Notes: generated by a model from the letters alone, not told the origin. Counted from the stretch's first letter, positions 22,764 through 33,295 are shown. The stretch: DNA of 64,000 nucleotides from Candidula unifasciata (GCA_905116865.2 CAJHNH020008437.1:143410-207409); one strand, 5' to 3'. Translations and numbers: made by a program.

Positions 22764-24672
22764 TGTCGTGGAACAGGTTCCTTTTACACTCACTAAAGTG
22801 GTGTTATCTTGTTAGGAACCGAGACAACTGTCTTTTGGTGCAAAGAGCAGACAGTGTCCCTGGATACTCAGATACAGACTCGAATTGGCTCGCGAAAGAA
22901 GGTGAGCTGCCTGAATATCCCCAGAAAAGGGATAAGGGAATTTAGATGCCTAAACACTTAGACAGAGCAGGTTACCCCTCCCGACAATTTCCCTTTCTGG
23001 TAATAAAATTAAGCCCCCATCTAGACTATGTATATTGGTAGACAACACTGACACCATACATACATCTAGAAATAGAAATAAACTTTAACTATGAGTTTAA
23101 ATCAATCATAGGAACGTTTATTAAAATTAAAGTAAAATTCAATCATCTATTTACTTTTGAAAATACATTATTCAAACTAAGTAGGATGAAAGATAAAAAT
23201 GATAGTAACATGAAACTGTCGTCATGAGAGGATCAGTGGGAAATAACATACAACAATTACCACCTGGAGTTTCCCCAGAGGATCATCCATTTCAAAGACT
23301 GAGGTGGAATGTTGATCTGTCCCAAGCACCAAGATCTTCCTTAGGGCACTCCAATCATTAGCTACAACCAGCCTGGCAGTGGTTTGGAAGCTCGTCCTGC
23401 CACAAGGAATCTGTCCTCGGCTTTTCAGCAGCTAGGGATGGAAACAATCAAAAAATATATAGTCCCTGCTGTTTTGCAAAATAAAATATATTTCCAACTT
23501 TCCCCTCTCTCTTCATATTGTCAGAAGTGGGATAATGGTCTAGTAGCCTTGTCATTTACATAGCTTCCACTTCTGACTACTGTCCAGTCCAGATGAATGT
23601 CTTCCATCTTCTGTCCTTCAGGATGATAGTGTAATACCACTCATTTACACAGACTCAGACAGCAATATGCAGTTGTAAATGCAACACAAAATCAGACAGA
23701 ATGTTATAGAATTCTCTCTATAAATGTTGAGAATTCTAGATAAAAGGTCTTGCCTTTCCTGTCTTCCAGATATTCCACTGGGTGTTTTCTTGGACAGCAT
23801 GTCCTCAAAATCACAGCATTTAATACTGCTGTGTATAAGTAAAATGATACATTAATAACATCATGAATAATACATCAATAACCTGAAAACAAAATTCAGC
23901 ACTTCTACAACAAGCAAACATTATGAATTATAGAAGTATGAGCATGAGAAGAACAATGTCTCCTATGAAATGTTACCATTGAAATGTTACCATTATCTAC
24001 ACAGACTCTAATAACCAGCCATAGATCATTCATCTACCAGCAATAGAAGATAGATAATTTCTTAAGAGTCTTAGATACAGCAAACAGAAGTAACCTCCTA
24101 GATACCGAACAATAGGAATCAGGAATAGATCATAAAGAAATGGTTTCCTGTCCATGTGCAGAAATGGGTCAGCGTGGTTTTTCCTCGGGCTGGTACAATT
24201 TTAATATTGTACACGAAATGCGGCCCCAAAACTGAAATCACGATTTAATTAACAGTTACTGTGCTCACCTGGATTTAGATGTAACTATATGGTCATGTTG
24301 CTAGGGTTTTTAGGCGGCGAGAAAGACAAAGTTCTGCCAAAACGGCCCGCTCTAACACCTGCTTGCTGACCTGAAGTAAAATGGCTGGCAATCTTGTCTC
24401 ACTGCGGGATCCGGTGTTTGGCCAGGATTTTTCCGCTACGTTGCCGAGTTACTAGCCGTATATTTTTTATACGTGAAAGCTCAGGGGAATTACAAATAAG
24501 ACAATGGAAAATCCCCAAACAGCAACCGTAGGCTATAACCGGGATATCTCTCAATGCGTCTTATGACGAAAATGAAGTCACTGGGCGCATGTAAGAGGGA
24601 AAAATAGAAGGGTCACAAAGGGGTGGTACGTCAGCCAAGTATCTTGTCTACTTTAAGCGGCGTCTCGCGACA
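22764..24672 (-). repeat. LTR, downstream (3') in element sense
   Basis: 1,909 bp, TGTCG...CGACA ends. It differs from 27458-29364 by about five substitutions and two single-base indels by eye (for example near 23270, 24064, 24176-24190 and 24466). It is unusually long for an element with so small an internal region. Confidence 0.95.
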
Positions 24673-24690
24673 GAAGCCCCCCTTTCGAAG
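24673..24690 (-). promoter_or_regulatory. Polypurine tract of the LTR element
   Basis: On the minus strand the bases before the LTR read CTTCGAAAGGGGGGCTTC. The AAAGGGGGG run is the expected plus-strand primer, though four bases separate it from the LTR end. Confidence 0.7.
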
Positions 24691-24740
24691 CTTTCTGTAA
24701 GAACGCTAAGATCGCTGTCAAGTAGAACAAGAATACCAGA

Positions 24741-26894
24741 CTACCACTTCCTGGCTCCCAAGACTTCCACTGGTCTGAATTTCCAGTAGTCTTTATGACA
24801 ATGTCTTGTCCAGTAGATGTGCTTAAAATGCATGCACCAGTGGTGTACTGACCGTTTGTCCGGAGGTATTGCATCCCCCAGAATCAATGATTTCGTGGGT
24901 CTGGATGCTGAGATACCAAGGCCAACCTGATAACAACTCTTAACCCACAATGTACCTAGATTCTGCCCTATCAAAAGCGGTAGAGCTTGTAGGGACTGCT
25001 TGTATGGAAGAGTCACAGTGCAACTATCTTCCGCTATTCTCCTCCACCCATTATCAATCTTGGTACAATCTGTCACTTTCCTTTTGGTATAAGGGATGGC
25101 GTCCATCAAGGTACCATGAGGTTGGCGCAGTTTACCACTGACTCTTTCTTGGTAGGGGGTCAACTTGTCCCCTCCTGTGTGCATTCTGTCCTCCCCTTCA
25201 TAATTGATCGGGGTGAGTTTCTCATGAATAGAGCTCCTTTCGGAATCAGAGCACAAAAGTAGTTCAGTAAATACAGTCACATCAGTCAGAAGTGGTTCGT
25301 TTTCTGAAGATGCTAAGGTGGTATTGCTTCGGACCGAAGCTTCTACCGGCAGCTGAGTTACTCCTGTCGCATCTTTCGAAGTGAAGAGTACTCTTAGACC
25401 AGAGTATTTGGTTTCCCTTTTACTCTTGGCTTGTTCAGCCACAATGTCCTTCATCTGAAGTTCCCCTGTGGTGTCAGCTGCACAGGCAAGAGATAGGCTC
25501 TCTCCCTGCCCAAAAGAAGTACATTCTTTTGTGTTGATGGCAAACAGTGCTGTTTGACCATTTTCAAAGTTAATAAGGCTTACAGGAATTTCCTGCTCAT
25601 CAAGAGTTTCCTTCCCAGAATACTCTGCAAAGACCTCAGGGAAAGTATCCTCTGTGTCGGTTATTTCCTCCCTGGTCAAGCTTTTATGGGCCAAGTCCAG
25701 AGGGAGTAAATAAAGTTGAGTGCTGCTGCCATCACAGTCACCCATCTGGGATGCCAAATCAGAACTGATACTCATCTCCCTATTGCATGTGGCTGCATCA
25801 AGGGAAATGAAAAAAACAGATTTACTGTTATTCTCTGTACTATGCTGCCATGATTCCACTTCTTGTTTAACATTACCGAAGGGCATCAAAGAGTCACTGA
25901 AGGTGCTACCTTCCCTTTCATTATTGGCTAGTGTCCCAGTCAAACCGCCATGTTTACGGTTCCAGCAGTTATCACGTTGGTGGCTGCTGTTCGATGTGTT
26001 CGGGGTCCTCTTAGTCCTACACTTCCCTTTCGGAACATGCCGATTCCCTTCTTTCACTAAGGAACATAAGAAGTTAAATGAATCGGATGTGGTGTTTGAG
26101 GTTCGTCTGTCACTGGTATGACGATTACGGGTGCCCACGGTACAATTTCTCCTTCCATGATTCCATTTAGGCTCAGGAGGAGTCTCCTCACTTTGCTCAT
26201 CTGAGTTAAGGGGAGTAAAGGGGTTCAGCAATGTGGATCTGATCCCTTTTGAAGATTTCTTTGTTTTCTGTCCTCGCTTCCTTGTGGGGACAGGAGGCTT
26301 CTCATTTTGCTTATCAGGGCAATGGAGAATACAGGGGTTCAGCAATGTAGATCTGATTCCTGTCAAAGAATTCTTGATGTCCACTCTTTTCCTATATGGA
26401 ATAAGAGAGGTGAGGCAAGGTCTTGGGTGGTCTATTACTTCATCATTTGATGAGGTACCATTTGGCGCAATAGTACACACCTCTCCATTGAGAGAGTGAG
26501 TCCCTGACCTTTCTACCAGAGTGTCAGTATGGGAGTTGTCAGTTCCCTCAACTACCTGGATGTTGTTCTCACCGTTCCCTGTGTCTAACTGCAGTTCTCT
26601 CTTCTTTGTCTGCCTAAGTAGTCGATAGTTATGCAGCTTTTCTTGAAGAAGCTTCATTCTTTTGACAGCTGCATCCTCTTGGAGTTGTCTAGCATCTTCT
26701 TCTTCTTCAAGTTGCCGTATTCTCTCTTCTTCTTCCCTCTCCGCTGCATGACGAGCAAGCATTGAGTCCCATTCTTCCTGTTCGCGTTGTATGAACGTTG
26801 TTAACTCTTGTCCTCTATAGCCCCTTTGTGCACCAAAAATCCTTGCATTTTCTAAGAACCTGGACCGGCGGTCCATAATGTCTAGATTGTTCAT
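24741..26894 (-). CDS. 717-aa ORF of LTR element, Gag-like N-terminus, rest unknown
   Basis: Single open frame on the minus strand from ATG at 26894 to a stop at 24741. Residues 1-100 contain FLENARIFGAQRGYRGQEL followed by a Glu/Arg-rich coiled coil (about 31-100). This resembles the N-terminus of Ty3-type Gag proteins of molluscs (a judgement from memory of the family, not a search). Residues 175-250 hold a degenerate 38-residue tandem repeat, each starting GIRSTLLNP (179 and 217). A basic, Ser/Thr/Asn-rich region follows. The C-terminus (575-717) is the most structured in composition and includes LPLLIGQNLG (638-647), which faintly recalls the C-terminal motif of retropepsins. There is no capsid core, CCHC knuckle, catalytic DTG context or pol motif that I can identify. 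The intact frame in a young element suggests the protein is or was used. Confidence 0.75.
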   Translation of the reverse strand: MNNLDIMDRRSRFLENARIFGAQRGYRGQELTTFIQREQEEWDSMLARHAAEREEEERIRQLEEEEDARQLQEDAAVKRMKLLQEKLHNYRLLRQTKKRELQLDTGNGENNIQVVEGTDNSHTDTLVERSGTHSLNGEVCTIAPNGTSSNDEVIDHPRPCLTSLIPYRKRVDIKNSLTGIRSTLLNPCILHCPDKQNEKPPVPTRKRGQKTKKSSKGIRSTLLNPFTPLNSDEQSEETPPEPKWNHGRRNCTVGTRNRHTSDRRTSNTTSDSFNFLCSLVKEGNRHVPKGKCRTKRTPNTSNSSHQRDNCWNRKHGGLTGTLANNEREGSTFSDSLMPFGNVKQEVESWQHSTENNSKSVFFISLDAATCNREMSISSDLASQMGDCDGSSTQLYLLPLDLAHKSLTREEITDTEDTFPEVFAEYSGKETLDEQEIPVSLINFENGQTALFAINTKECTSFGQGESLSLACAADTTGELQMKDIVAEQAKSKRETKYSGLRVLFTSKDATGVTQLPVEASVRSNTTLASSENEPLLTDVTVFTELLLCSDSERSSIHEKLTPINYEGEDRMHTGGDKLTPYQERVSGKLRQPHGTLMDAIPYTKRKVTDCTKIDNGWRRIAEDSCTVTLPYKQSLQALPLLIGQNLGTLWVKSCYQVGLGISASRPTKSLILGDAIPPDKRSVHHWCMHFKHIYWTRHCHKDYWKFRPVEVLGARKW

Positions 26895-27457
26895 TTACAA
26901 AGCAAGAGAAACTGATCACATGCAGGACTAACCAGAAGAGTATTTATAGTTGAAGGGTTGGGTGATAGAATAGAAAAAAAGGAAAACTGACCACAGCAGT
27001 AAGGAGAACGTTACTGAAAATAATGCAAGTAATCAAACATTACTGCACAGCAATCAATGACACATTAAATAAACTTAACAGTAATGTCAAATGATAGAAT
27101 GTCAACATAAAAATGATTTACAATCAATATCAAATGCTAAAGCAGTCAAGATTGGGAAAAAAAAATTCTCAGACTACTTCCTAATTGTGATATTACACTA
27201 ATTAAGGTAAGTATAAACAGTTCATATTTTTTACTATCATTTACTTAACAGTTAATACTGCCACTCTTCAAACCCTAATTATGTAAGTCACTATTATAAA
27301 AAATGGTGCCTGTAATCTAGGGAATGTAAAAGTTTTTTAAGTATTTAAAAAAATTTATGAAATAAAATTTCAATTGTCTAGGGTTTCCCGGGTTTTAAAT
27401 AACAGGCGCCGACACACTTGTGTGGCCTCAGATTATTATTCCGGAGAGCGCCTCACT
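26895..27457 (-). other. Leader region of the LTR element
   Basis: 563 bp between the upstream LTR (element sense) and the ORF start. It is A/T-rich with no other frame. The bases next to the LTR (AGTGAGGCGCTCTCC on the minus strand) do not begin with the TGG typical of a primer binding site. A GGCGCC lies about 50 bases in. The priming tRNA is therefore unknown. Confidence 0.6.
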
Positions 27458-29364
27458 TGTCGTGGAACAGGTTCCTTTTACACTCACTAAAGTGGTGTTA
27501 TCTTGTTAGGAACCGAGACAACTGTCTTTTGGTGCAAAGAGCAGACAGTGTCCCTGGATACTCAGATACAGACTCGAATTGGCTCGCGAAAGAAGGTGAG
27601 CTGCCTGAATATCCCCAGAAAAGGGATAAGGGAATTTAGATGCCTAAACACTTAGACAGAGCAGGTTACCCCTCCCGACAATTTCCCTTTCTGGTAATAA
27701 AATTAAGCCCCCATCTAGACTATGTATATTGGTAGACAACACTGACACCATACATACATCTAGAAATAGAAATAAACTTTAACTATGAGTTTAAATCAAT
27801 CATAGGAACGTTTATTAAAATTAAAGTAAAATTCAATCATCTATTTACTTTTGAAAATACATTATTCAAACTAAGTAGGATGAAAGATAAAAATGATAGT
27901 AACATGAAACTGTCGTCATGAGAGGATCAGTGGGAAATAACATACAACAATTACCACCTGGAGTTTCCCAGAGGATCATCCATTTCAAAGACTGAGGTGG
28001 AATGTTGATCTGTCCCAAGCACCAAGATCTTCCTTAGGGCACTCCAATCATTAGCTACAACCAGCCTGGCAGTGGTTTGGAAGCTCGTCCTGCCACAAGG
28101 AATCTGTCCTCGGCTTTTCAGCAGCTAGGGATGGAAACAATCAAAAAATATATAGTCCCTGCTGTTTTGCAAAATAAAATATATTTCCAACTTTCCCCTC
28201 TCTCTTCATATTGTCAGAAGTGGGATAATGGTCTAGTAGCCTTGTCATTTACATAGCTTCCACTTCTGACTACTGTCCAGTCCAGATGAATGTCTTCCAT
28301 CTTCTGTCCTTCAGGATGATAGTGTAATACCACTCATTTACACAGACTCAGACAGCAATATGCAGTTGTAAATGCAACACAAAATCAGACAGAATGTTAT
28401 AGAATTCTCTCTATAAATGTTGAGAATTCTAGATAAAAGGTCTTGCCTTTCCTGTCTTCCAGATATTCCACTGGGTGTTTTCTTGGACAGCATGTCCTCA
28501 AAATCACAGCATTTAATACTGCTGTGTATAAGTAAAATGATACATTAATAACATCATGAATAATACATCAATAACCTGAAAACAAAATTCAGCACTTCTA
28601 CAACAAGCAAACATTATGAATTATAGAAGTATGAGCATGAGAAGAACAATGTCTCCTATGAAATGTTACCATTGAAATGTTACCATTATCTACACAGACT
28701 CTAATAACCAGCCATAGATCATTCATCTACCAGCAATAGAAGATAGATAATTTCCTAAGAGTCTTAGATACAGCAAACAGAAGTAACCTCCTAGATACCG
28801 AACAATAGGAATCAGGAATAGATCATAAAGAAATGGTTTCCTGTCCATGTGCAGAAATGGGTCAGCGTGGTTTTTCCTCTGTCTGGTACAATTCTAATAT
28901 TGTACACGAAATGCGGCCCGAAAACTGAAATCACGATTTAATTAACAGTTACTGTGCTCACCTGGATTTAGATGTAACTATATGGTCATGTTGCTAGGGT
29001 TTTTAGGCGGCGAGAAAGACAAAGTTCTGCCAAAACGGCCCGCTCTAACACCTGCTTGCTGACCTGAAGTAAAATGGCTGGCAATCTTGTCTCACTGCGG
29101 GATCCGGTGTTTGGCCAGGATTTTTCCGCTACGTTGCCGAGTTACTAGCCGTATATTTTTATACGTGAAAGCTCAGGGGAATTACAAATAAGACAATGGA
29201 AAATCCCCAAACAGCAACCGTAGGCTATAACCGGGATATCTCTCAATGCGTCTTATGACGAAAATGAAGTCACTGGGCGCATGTAAGAGGGAAAAATAGA
29301 AGGGTCACAAAGGGGTGGTACGTCAGCCAAGTATCTTGTCTACTTTAAGCGGCGTCTCGCGACA
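27458..29364 (-). repeat. LTR, upstream (5') in element sense
   Basis: 1,907 bp partner of 22764-24672. In element sense transcription would start within this copy. Promoter elements were not confidently located. Confidence 0.95.
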
Positions 29365-29504
29365 CCAGCCTTCACCAAGACTTGATTCAAATAACAAAAA
29401 ACTTGCATCCGACATGGGGACGACTTATATACAATTCCCAAGCGAGCGAGTCACATCATCAGTCTCCCGGCTTTGTTAGAACATCTCTACTTTTGTTACC
29501 TGTA

Positions 29505-29722
29505 TCCTTACTGAACGTTGCAGAACCAACCCGAGCACTTTCTGGCTCTTGTGGTTTTTCTAGGCAAATTTACGTCCAGTAGTTTGCTATTGCTTACTGA
29601 AGGGTCGGCTCTCGGTACCACGGTCGAAACCATCGCAAGACAAACCGTCCGCAGCAGGGATCGAACCCGGCACCCTGGCATTAAGAAGAGAGTTCGCAAC
29701 GCCTAAGCCACAGACGTCTACG
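29505..29722 (-). mobile_element. SINE family A, copy A2
   Basis: Minus-strand head GTGGCTTAGGCGTTGCGAAC, then GGGTTCGATCCC. The tail has TTTACGTCCAGTAGTTTGC read on the + strand. The distal tail is truncated at GAACGTTGC. Confidence 0.85.
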
Positions 29723-29984
29723 TTACCTGTATAGACAAGACATTTGCTTGATCTTCCTATCACAGGTCCCTGTCTCGTGTTTGTACACTATCTTCAGTTT
29801 TGTCTCACTATCAGGAATTATTTGTGTTACTTTATAAATACTTTATTTGAAAAAAAGTTAGCGGGGTTTCTGAGACTTGTACCCGTTTCATTTTCACAAT
29901 TGATGTGTTAATTCTACCAACTGTATTCCTAGAAAAGATTAACTACTCACTCTACTCCGTTACATGGTAAGTAAGAAAGTAAAG

Positions 29985-30180
29985 GACCATTTTCCACGCC
30001 TTCAAGACCAAACGGCACAAGATGCGTGATGTGGTCAGCATCACGCTGGCCGCCTTTACTTCCCGGAACTGCACCCGGTACCCAATCAAGGCTTGGTAGA
30101 CTTTGGGGTCAAGGTCATTTTAAAAAAAAAAGTCTGGCTCCGCCAGGGAGCGAACCCACGACCGATCTTAGGCCACGAAT
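29985..30180 (-). mobile_element. SINE family E, copy E3
   Basis: CCATTTTCCACGCCTTCA, the GGCCGCCTTTACTTCC block, and GCGAACCCACGACCG in place of the inverted B box. Confidence 0.75.
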
Positions 30181-30229
30181 ACCGTTACATAATTAGGCAC
30201 AAAATGTCCATCTGGACTTTTCCCTAGCC

Positions 30230-30560
30230 CACCAGTTTGCCTGGGAGTTTCGCGTTAATAATGAAACTATCAGGCAGATTGTGGGAACGACACCTTGTAC
30301 TAGATTCATCGGGAAAGAGCACATCAAGTGGTTCGGCCATCTCGTTAGAATGCATCAAGATCGAATACCATTACAAGCACTACATCTCAGAAGATCAGCT
30401 ACAAGGGCAAGAGGACGGCCGCGGAAATATCGATCGACAACACTAAAGACACTCTACGCCTTTAAGACATGACAAAAGCCAGTGGCAGCCAACGTGCACT
30501 GGATCGCAAATTATTCCTCCCCACGGCGCTTAACGGCAGAAGTGGTTTATGATGATGAGG
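30230..30560 (+). pseudogene. LINE ORF2 C-terminal fragment
   Basis: The + strand frame at 30281 gives HIKWFGHLVRMHQDRIP and then TRARGRPRK. This is the tail found in many non-LTR retrotransposon polyproteins (WxGHVxRM then GRPxxRW). A second fragment with the same motif lies at 43785-43985. It is truncated and non-functional. Confidence 0.8.
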
Positions 30561-30734
30561 ATCAGTGTGCCGTGGCCCACCGGTTGAAGAACAGTGACGT
30601 AGAGGAAACGTGAGATAAGGACGAGAGCACAGACCTAGTTATCAGTGAACACTAAAAGACCAATGTGTGTACTGGGTTCATTCTTTGATCACGGACAATG
30701 GGGCCACCGACTCAATAGTATTGTGGTATAAGGT

Positions 30735-30955
30735 CATCGAAGTAGCAGTTTTTTTAGTATCCAGAAGCCATGAGTTGTTAACCCTTAGGCTCGGTATTAT
30801 GGATATCGCAACCATTCGGCCTTGATTCCATGATAAATACCGTAAATCTGGGGAAAATGTGGCTTTTCTGCCTAGCCCCAGGCGTGAACCCGGACCACAA
30901 GGATTTCGTCACCCGGTCACCGCGCAGTCCGGTTTAGCCAACTACCAGAACTTTT
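30735..30955 (-). mobile_element. SINE family D, copy D2
   Basis: Inverted copy of 21985-22205: TTTAGTATCCAGAAGCCATG at its left end, inverted B box GGCGTGAACCCGG and CGCAGTCCGGTTTAGCCAAC at the head. Confidence 0.85.
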
Positions 30956-31099
30956 CTAAGCTGCCCTCTCTATCTATCTCCACCTTCCGACCTCACTGTA
31001 AGTCCTAACAACTCTCATTTTTCAATTGACTCCATCCTCACTTATGTCAGCTATTTCTTAACCATGTGTGGCCAGAAGAAAAACAGAGGAAACAAATTG

Positions 31100-31250
31100 A
31101 CAACAAAAAAAAGCCAAAAAAAAAAAAAAAAAAATAGAAAAGAAAAAGGCTTCAAAAAACCAAAACAAAAAAGGCACTTTAAAAAAAAAATGAGCTCACG
31201 CACATACACATTTATAGGGCGAAAACAAAAAGAAAACCAAAAAAGAAGTT
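31100..31250. repeat. A-rich low-complexity stretch
   Basis: Runs of A with AAAAC, AAAAG and CCAAAA interruptions. The Lys-rich frame across it is not a gene. Confidence 0.8.
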
Positions 31251-31491
31251 AAATAGGGGACCTTGAAAGAGGCCTAGTGTATGGCGGGAAGTTCTCTTCC
31301 AGAACTACAGTAGGTAAAATGAGCAGCTCAAGCGTGAGAATCAAAAGGTACATGTGATTTCAACATCACAAGTCTGCATGGTAGCTGAGAAACTGATTAT
31401 CGCGGACACGAACAGCTGATGGAATTGTCTACTGATGTCAGTTTTGCGTCTAGACGCTAAACCTGATATTTTTCGTATTGCTAACTACAAG

Positions 31492-31765
31492 TACTATACT
31501 AGTATTACTACAGCTGCTGTTACTTCTGCTGCTACTACTACTACTGCTGCTATTACTACTGTTACTAATACTGCTGCTACTGCCACTACTACTACGAATG
31601 CTACAACTACTGTTACTTTTGCTACTACGACCACTGCTGATGCTATTACTACTACCACTGTTACTACTAATGCTGTTACTACTACTGCTACCACTACTAC
31701 TGATGTTGCTACAATTGCTGCATTAGCCACTACTGCTGCTACTACTGTCATTACTACTAACATAA
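31492..31765. repeat. (ACT)n/(GCT)n trinucleotide tract
   Basis: ACT/GCT/GTT triplets on the + strand. Similar tracts at 35088-35280 (+) and, in complementary form (AGC/AGT), at 32835-33290. Confidence 0.9.
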
Positions 31766-31817
31766 TCCCATTACCCTTTTTAATAACTAGTCATTTTATG
31801 CCTTTTGTTTTTTAATG

Positions 31818-31820
<3 letters not shown>

Positions 31821-31876
<56 letters not shown>

Positions 31877-32150
31877 GCTCTCTCTCTCTCTCTGTCTCTC
31901 TCACTGTCGCGCTCTCTCTCTCTCTCACTGTCGCTCTCTCTCTCTCTCTCTCACGCTCTCTCTTTCTCACTGTCGCTCTCTCTCTCTCTCTCACGCTCTC
32001 TCTCTCACTGTCGCTCTCTCTCTCTCTCACTGTCGCTCTCTCTCTCACACTGTCGCTCTCTCTCTCACTGTCGCGCTCTCTCTCTCACGCTCTCTCTCTC
32101 TCTTTCACGCTCTCTCTCTCTCTCTCACTGTCGCTCTCTCTCTCTCACTG

Positions 32151-32190
<40 letters not shown>

Positions 32191-32305
32191 GCTCTCTCTC
32201 TATCTCACTGTCGCTCTCTCTCTCTCTCACTGTCACTCTCTCTCTCTCACGCTCGCTCTCTCTCACTGTCGCTCTCTCTCTCTCTCTCTCGCTCTCTCTC
32301 CCTGC
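31821..32305. repeat. (TC)n tract with periodic CACTGTCGC interruptions
   Basis: About 480 bp of TC repeat, broken at many points by CACTGTCGC or CACGC. The interruptions mark a higher-order unit of roughly 20-40 bp. Confidence 0.95.
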
Positions 32306-32414
32306 CATTTTGTTAAGGGTGGGGTCCTTGAACCCTTTCCCCTCATCCGACCCATTTCTGCCCCGTCCCCATTTCCAGTTTCTTATGTCTATGTATTGTT
32401 TGTTTCTCAAATAG

Positions 32415-32575
32415 CTGGATCTCCCTCAAAAACAAGCCAACCAAATCGTCAGATAACAAGTATCGAGGCGAGCTGGAGATCAAATTAACCTTCCACTGCC
32501 GGAGTCGCACCGACACTATGTCGCGTGGGCTCAAGAAGAGGTCGTCCTCAATTCGAAATCTGGCTTCCGCTTTTG
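32415..32575 (+). CDS. Rab11-FIP class I-like gene, end of C2 domain and linker exon
   Basis: The first base completes a Ser codon. The exon encodes WISLKNKPTKSSDNK, then YRGELEIKLTFHCRS and MSRGLKKRSSSIRNLASAF. In class I Rab11-FIPs a W(F)xL strand leads to RGE(V/I)xxxIxF, the last C2 strand, followed by a basic Ser-rich linker. Order and spacing here agree. The acceptor TTTGTTTCTCAAATAG is at 32414 and the donor G-GTAATT at 32576. Phase fits both neighbours (two bases in, one base out). It joins the 21078 exon across an 11.3 kb intron that contains the LTR element. Confidence 0.85.
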
Positions 32576-32594
32576 GTAATTATTCCTTGTGGAC

Positions 32595-32708
32595 CTAATT
32601 GTTTCCATAGGAACAACGCTAAACATCTTTTTATGCCTGATTGTTTCCACAGAAACAAGGATATAAATATTTTATATCTGATTGTTTCCATGGAAACAAG
32701 GATATACA
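32595..32708. repeat. Three 42-bp repeats, each with an X-box-like palindrome
   Basis: Units begin CTAATT or CTGATT and contain GTTTCCATAGGAAC (32601-32614), GTTTCCACAGAAAC (32643-32656) and GTTTCCATGGAAAC (32684-32697). The last fits the RFX X-box pattern GTTNCCATGGNAAC. They lie 25-120 bp after an exon donor. Any regulatory role is an inference. Confidence 0.6.
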
Positions 32709-32834
32709 CACTCGTACAGCCCACACGTTCAATAGAACAAGATATGCTCGTTAGAGCTGATTGCTAATTTAAGAATCACCATCATAGCACAACGGACATA
32801 GATATAGATGCTCCGTCTCCAGCAGAAGATGTCT

Positions 32835-33295
32835 TAGTGTGCAGATGCAGTAGCAGCAGTAGTAGCAGCAGTATTATGGCAACAACAGCAGCAGATGTAG
32901 TAACAGCGACAGTAGTAGTAGTAGTAAGATTAGCAGCAGATGTAGTAGTAACAGTAGCAGCAGCAGTAGTAACCATAGCAGCACTAGTAGTAACACGAGC
33001 AGCAGTAGCAGTAACAGAAGCAGCAGTAGTATGGCAACAACAGCAGCAGTAGTGGTAAAGCGACAGTACTAGTAGTAGTAAGGGTAGCAGCAGTAGTAGT
33101 TGTAACAGCAGCAGCAGTAGTAACAGTAGCAGCAATAGTAGTAGTATCAGCAGCAGTAACAGCGGCAGCAGTAGTAGTAACATTAGTAGCAGTAGTGGAA
33201 AAAGTAGCAGCAATTGTAGTACTAGTAGCAGCAGTAACAGCGGCGGCAGCAGTAGTAGAATTAGCAGCAGTAGTAGTAACAGTATTAGTACCTTC
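32835..33295. repeat. (AGC)n/(AGT)n trinucleotide tract
   Basis: About 460 bp of AGC, AGT and AAC triplets. A longer-period similarity (AGTAGTAGTAAGNNTAGCAG) recurs at about 32910 and 33070. Confidence 0.9.

Larger units (their letters stand above)
22759..29369 (-). mobile_element. Complete young LTR retrotransposon, non-autonomous
   Basis: The element proper is 22764-29364, flanked by the 5-bp direct repeat CCAGC (22759-22763 and 29365-29369). Both ends are direct repeats of about 1.9 kb with TGTCG...CGACA termini. Read on the minus strand, the internal 2,785 bp hold a 563-base leader, one 717-codon ORF (26894-24741) and a purine tract AAAGGGGGG just before the downstream LTR (about 24674-24688). 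These are hallmarks of LTR retrotransposons. No reverse transcriptase, RNase H or integrase motif is present, so it would depend on another element. A primer binding site next to the LTR was not recognised. The insertion is antisense in an intron of the Rab11-FIP-like gene. Confidence 0.93.

Noticed and set aside
24653..24874. 73-codon minus-strand frame with a hydrophobic stretch at the end of the LTR element
   Set aside because: It overlaps the 717-codon ORF in another frame and runs into the LTR. No independent evidence that it is translated.
26561..26600. DTG at residues 104-106 of the LTR-element ORF as a retropepsin active site
   Set aside because: It lies at the end of the coiled coil, lacks the hydrophobic-DTGA/S context and is more than 500 residues from the ILG-like motif.
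27381..27457. Primer binding site with GGCGCC near the LTR
   Set aside because: It is about 50 bases from the LTR end and does not match 18 bases of a known tRNA 3' end that I can name, so no PBS is called.
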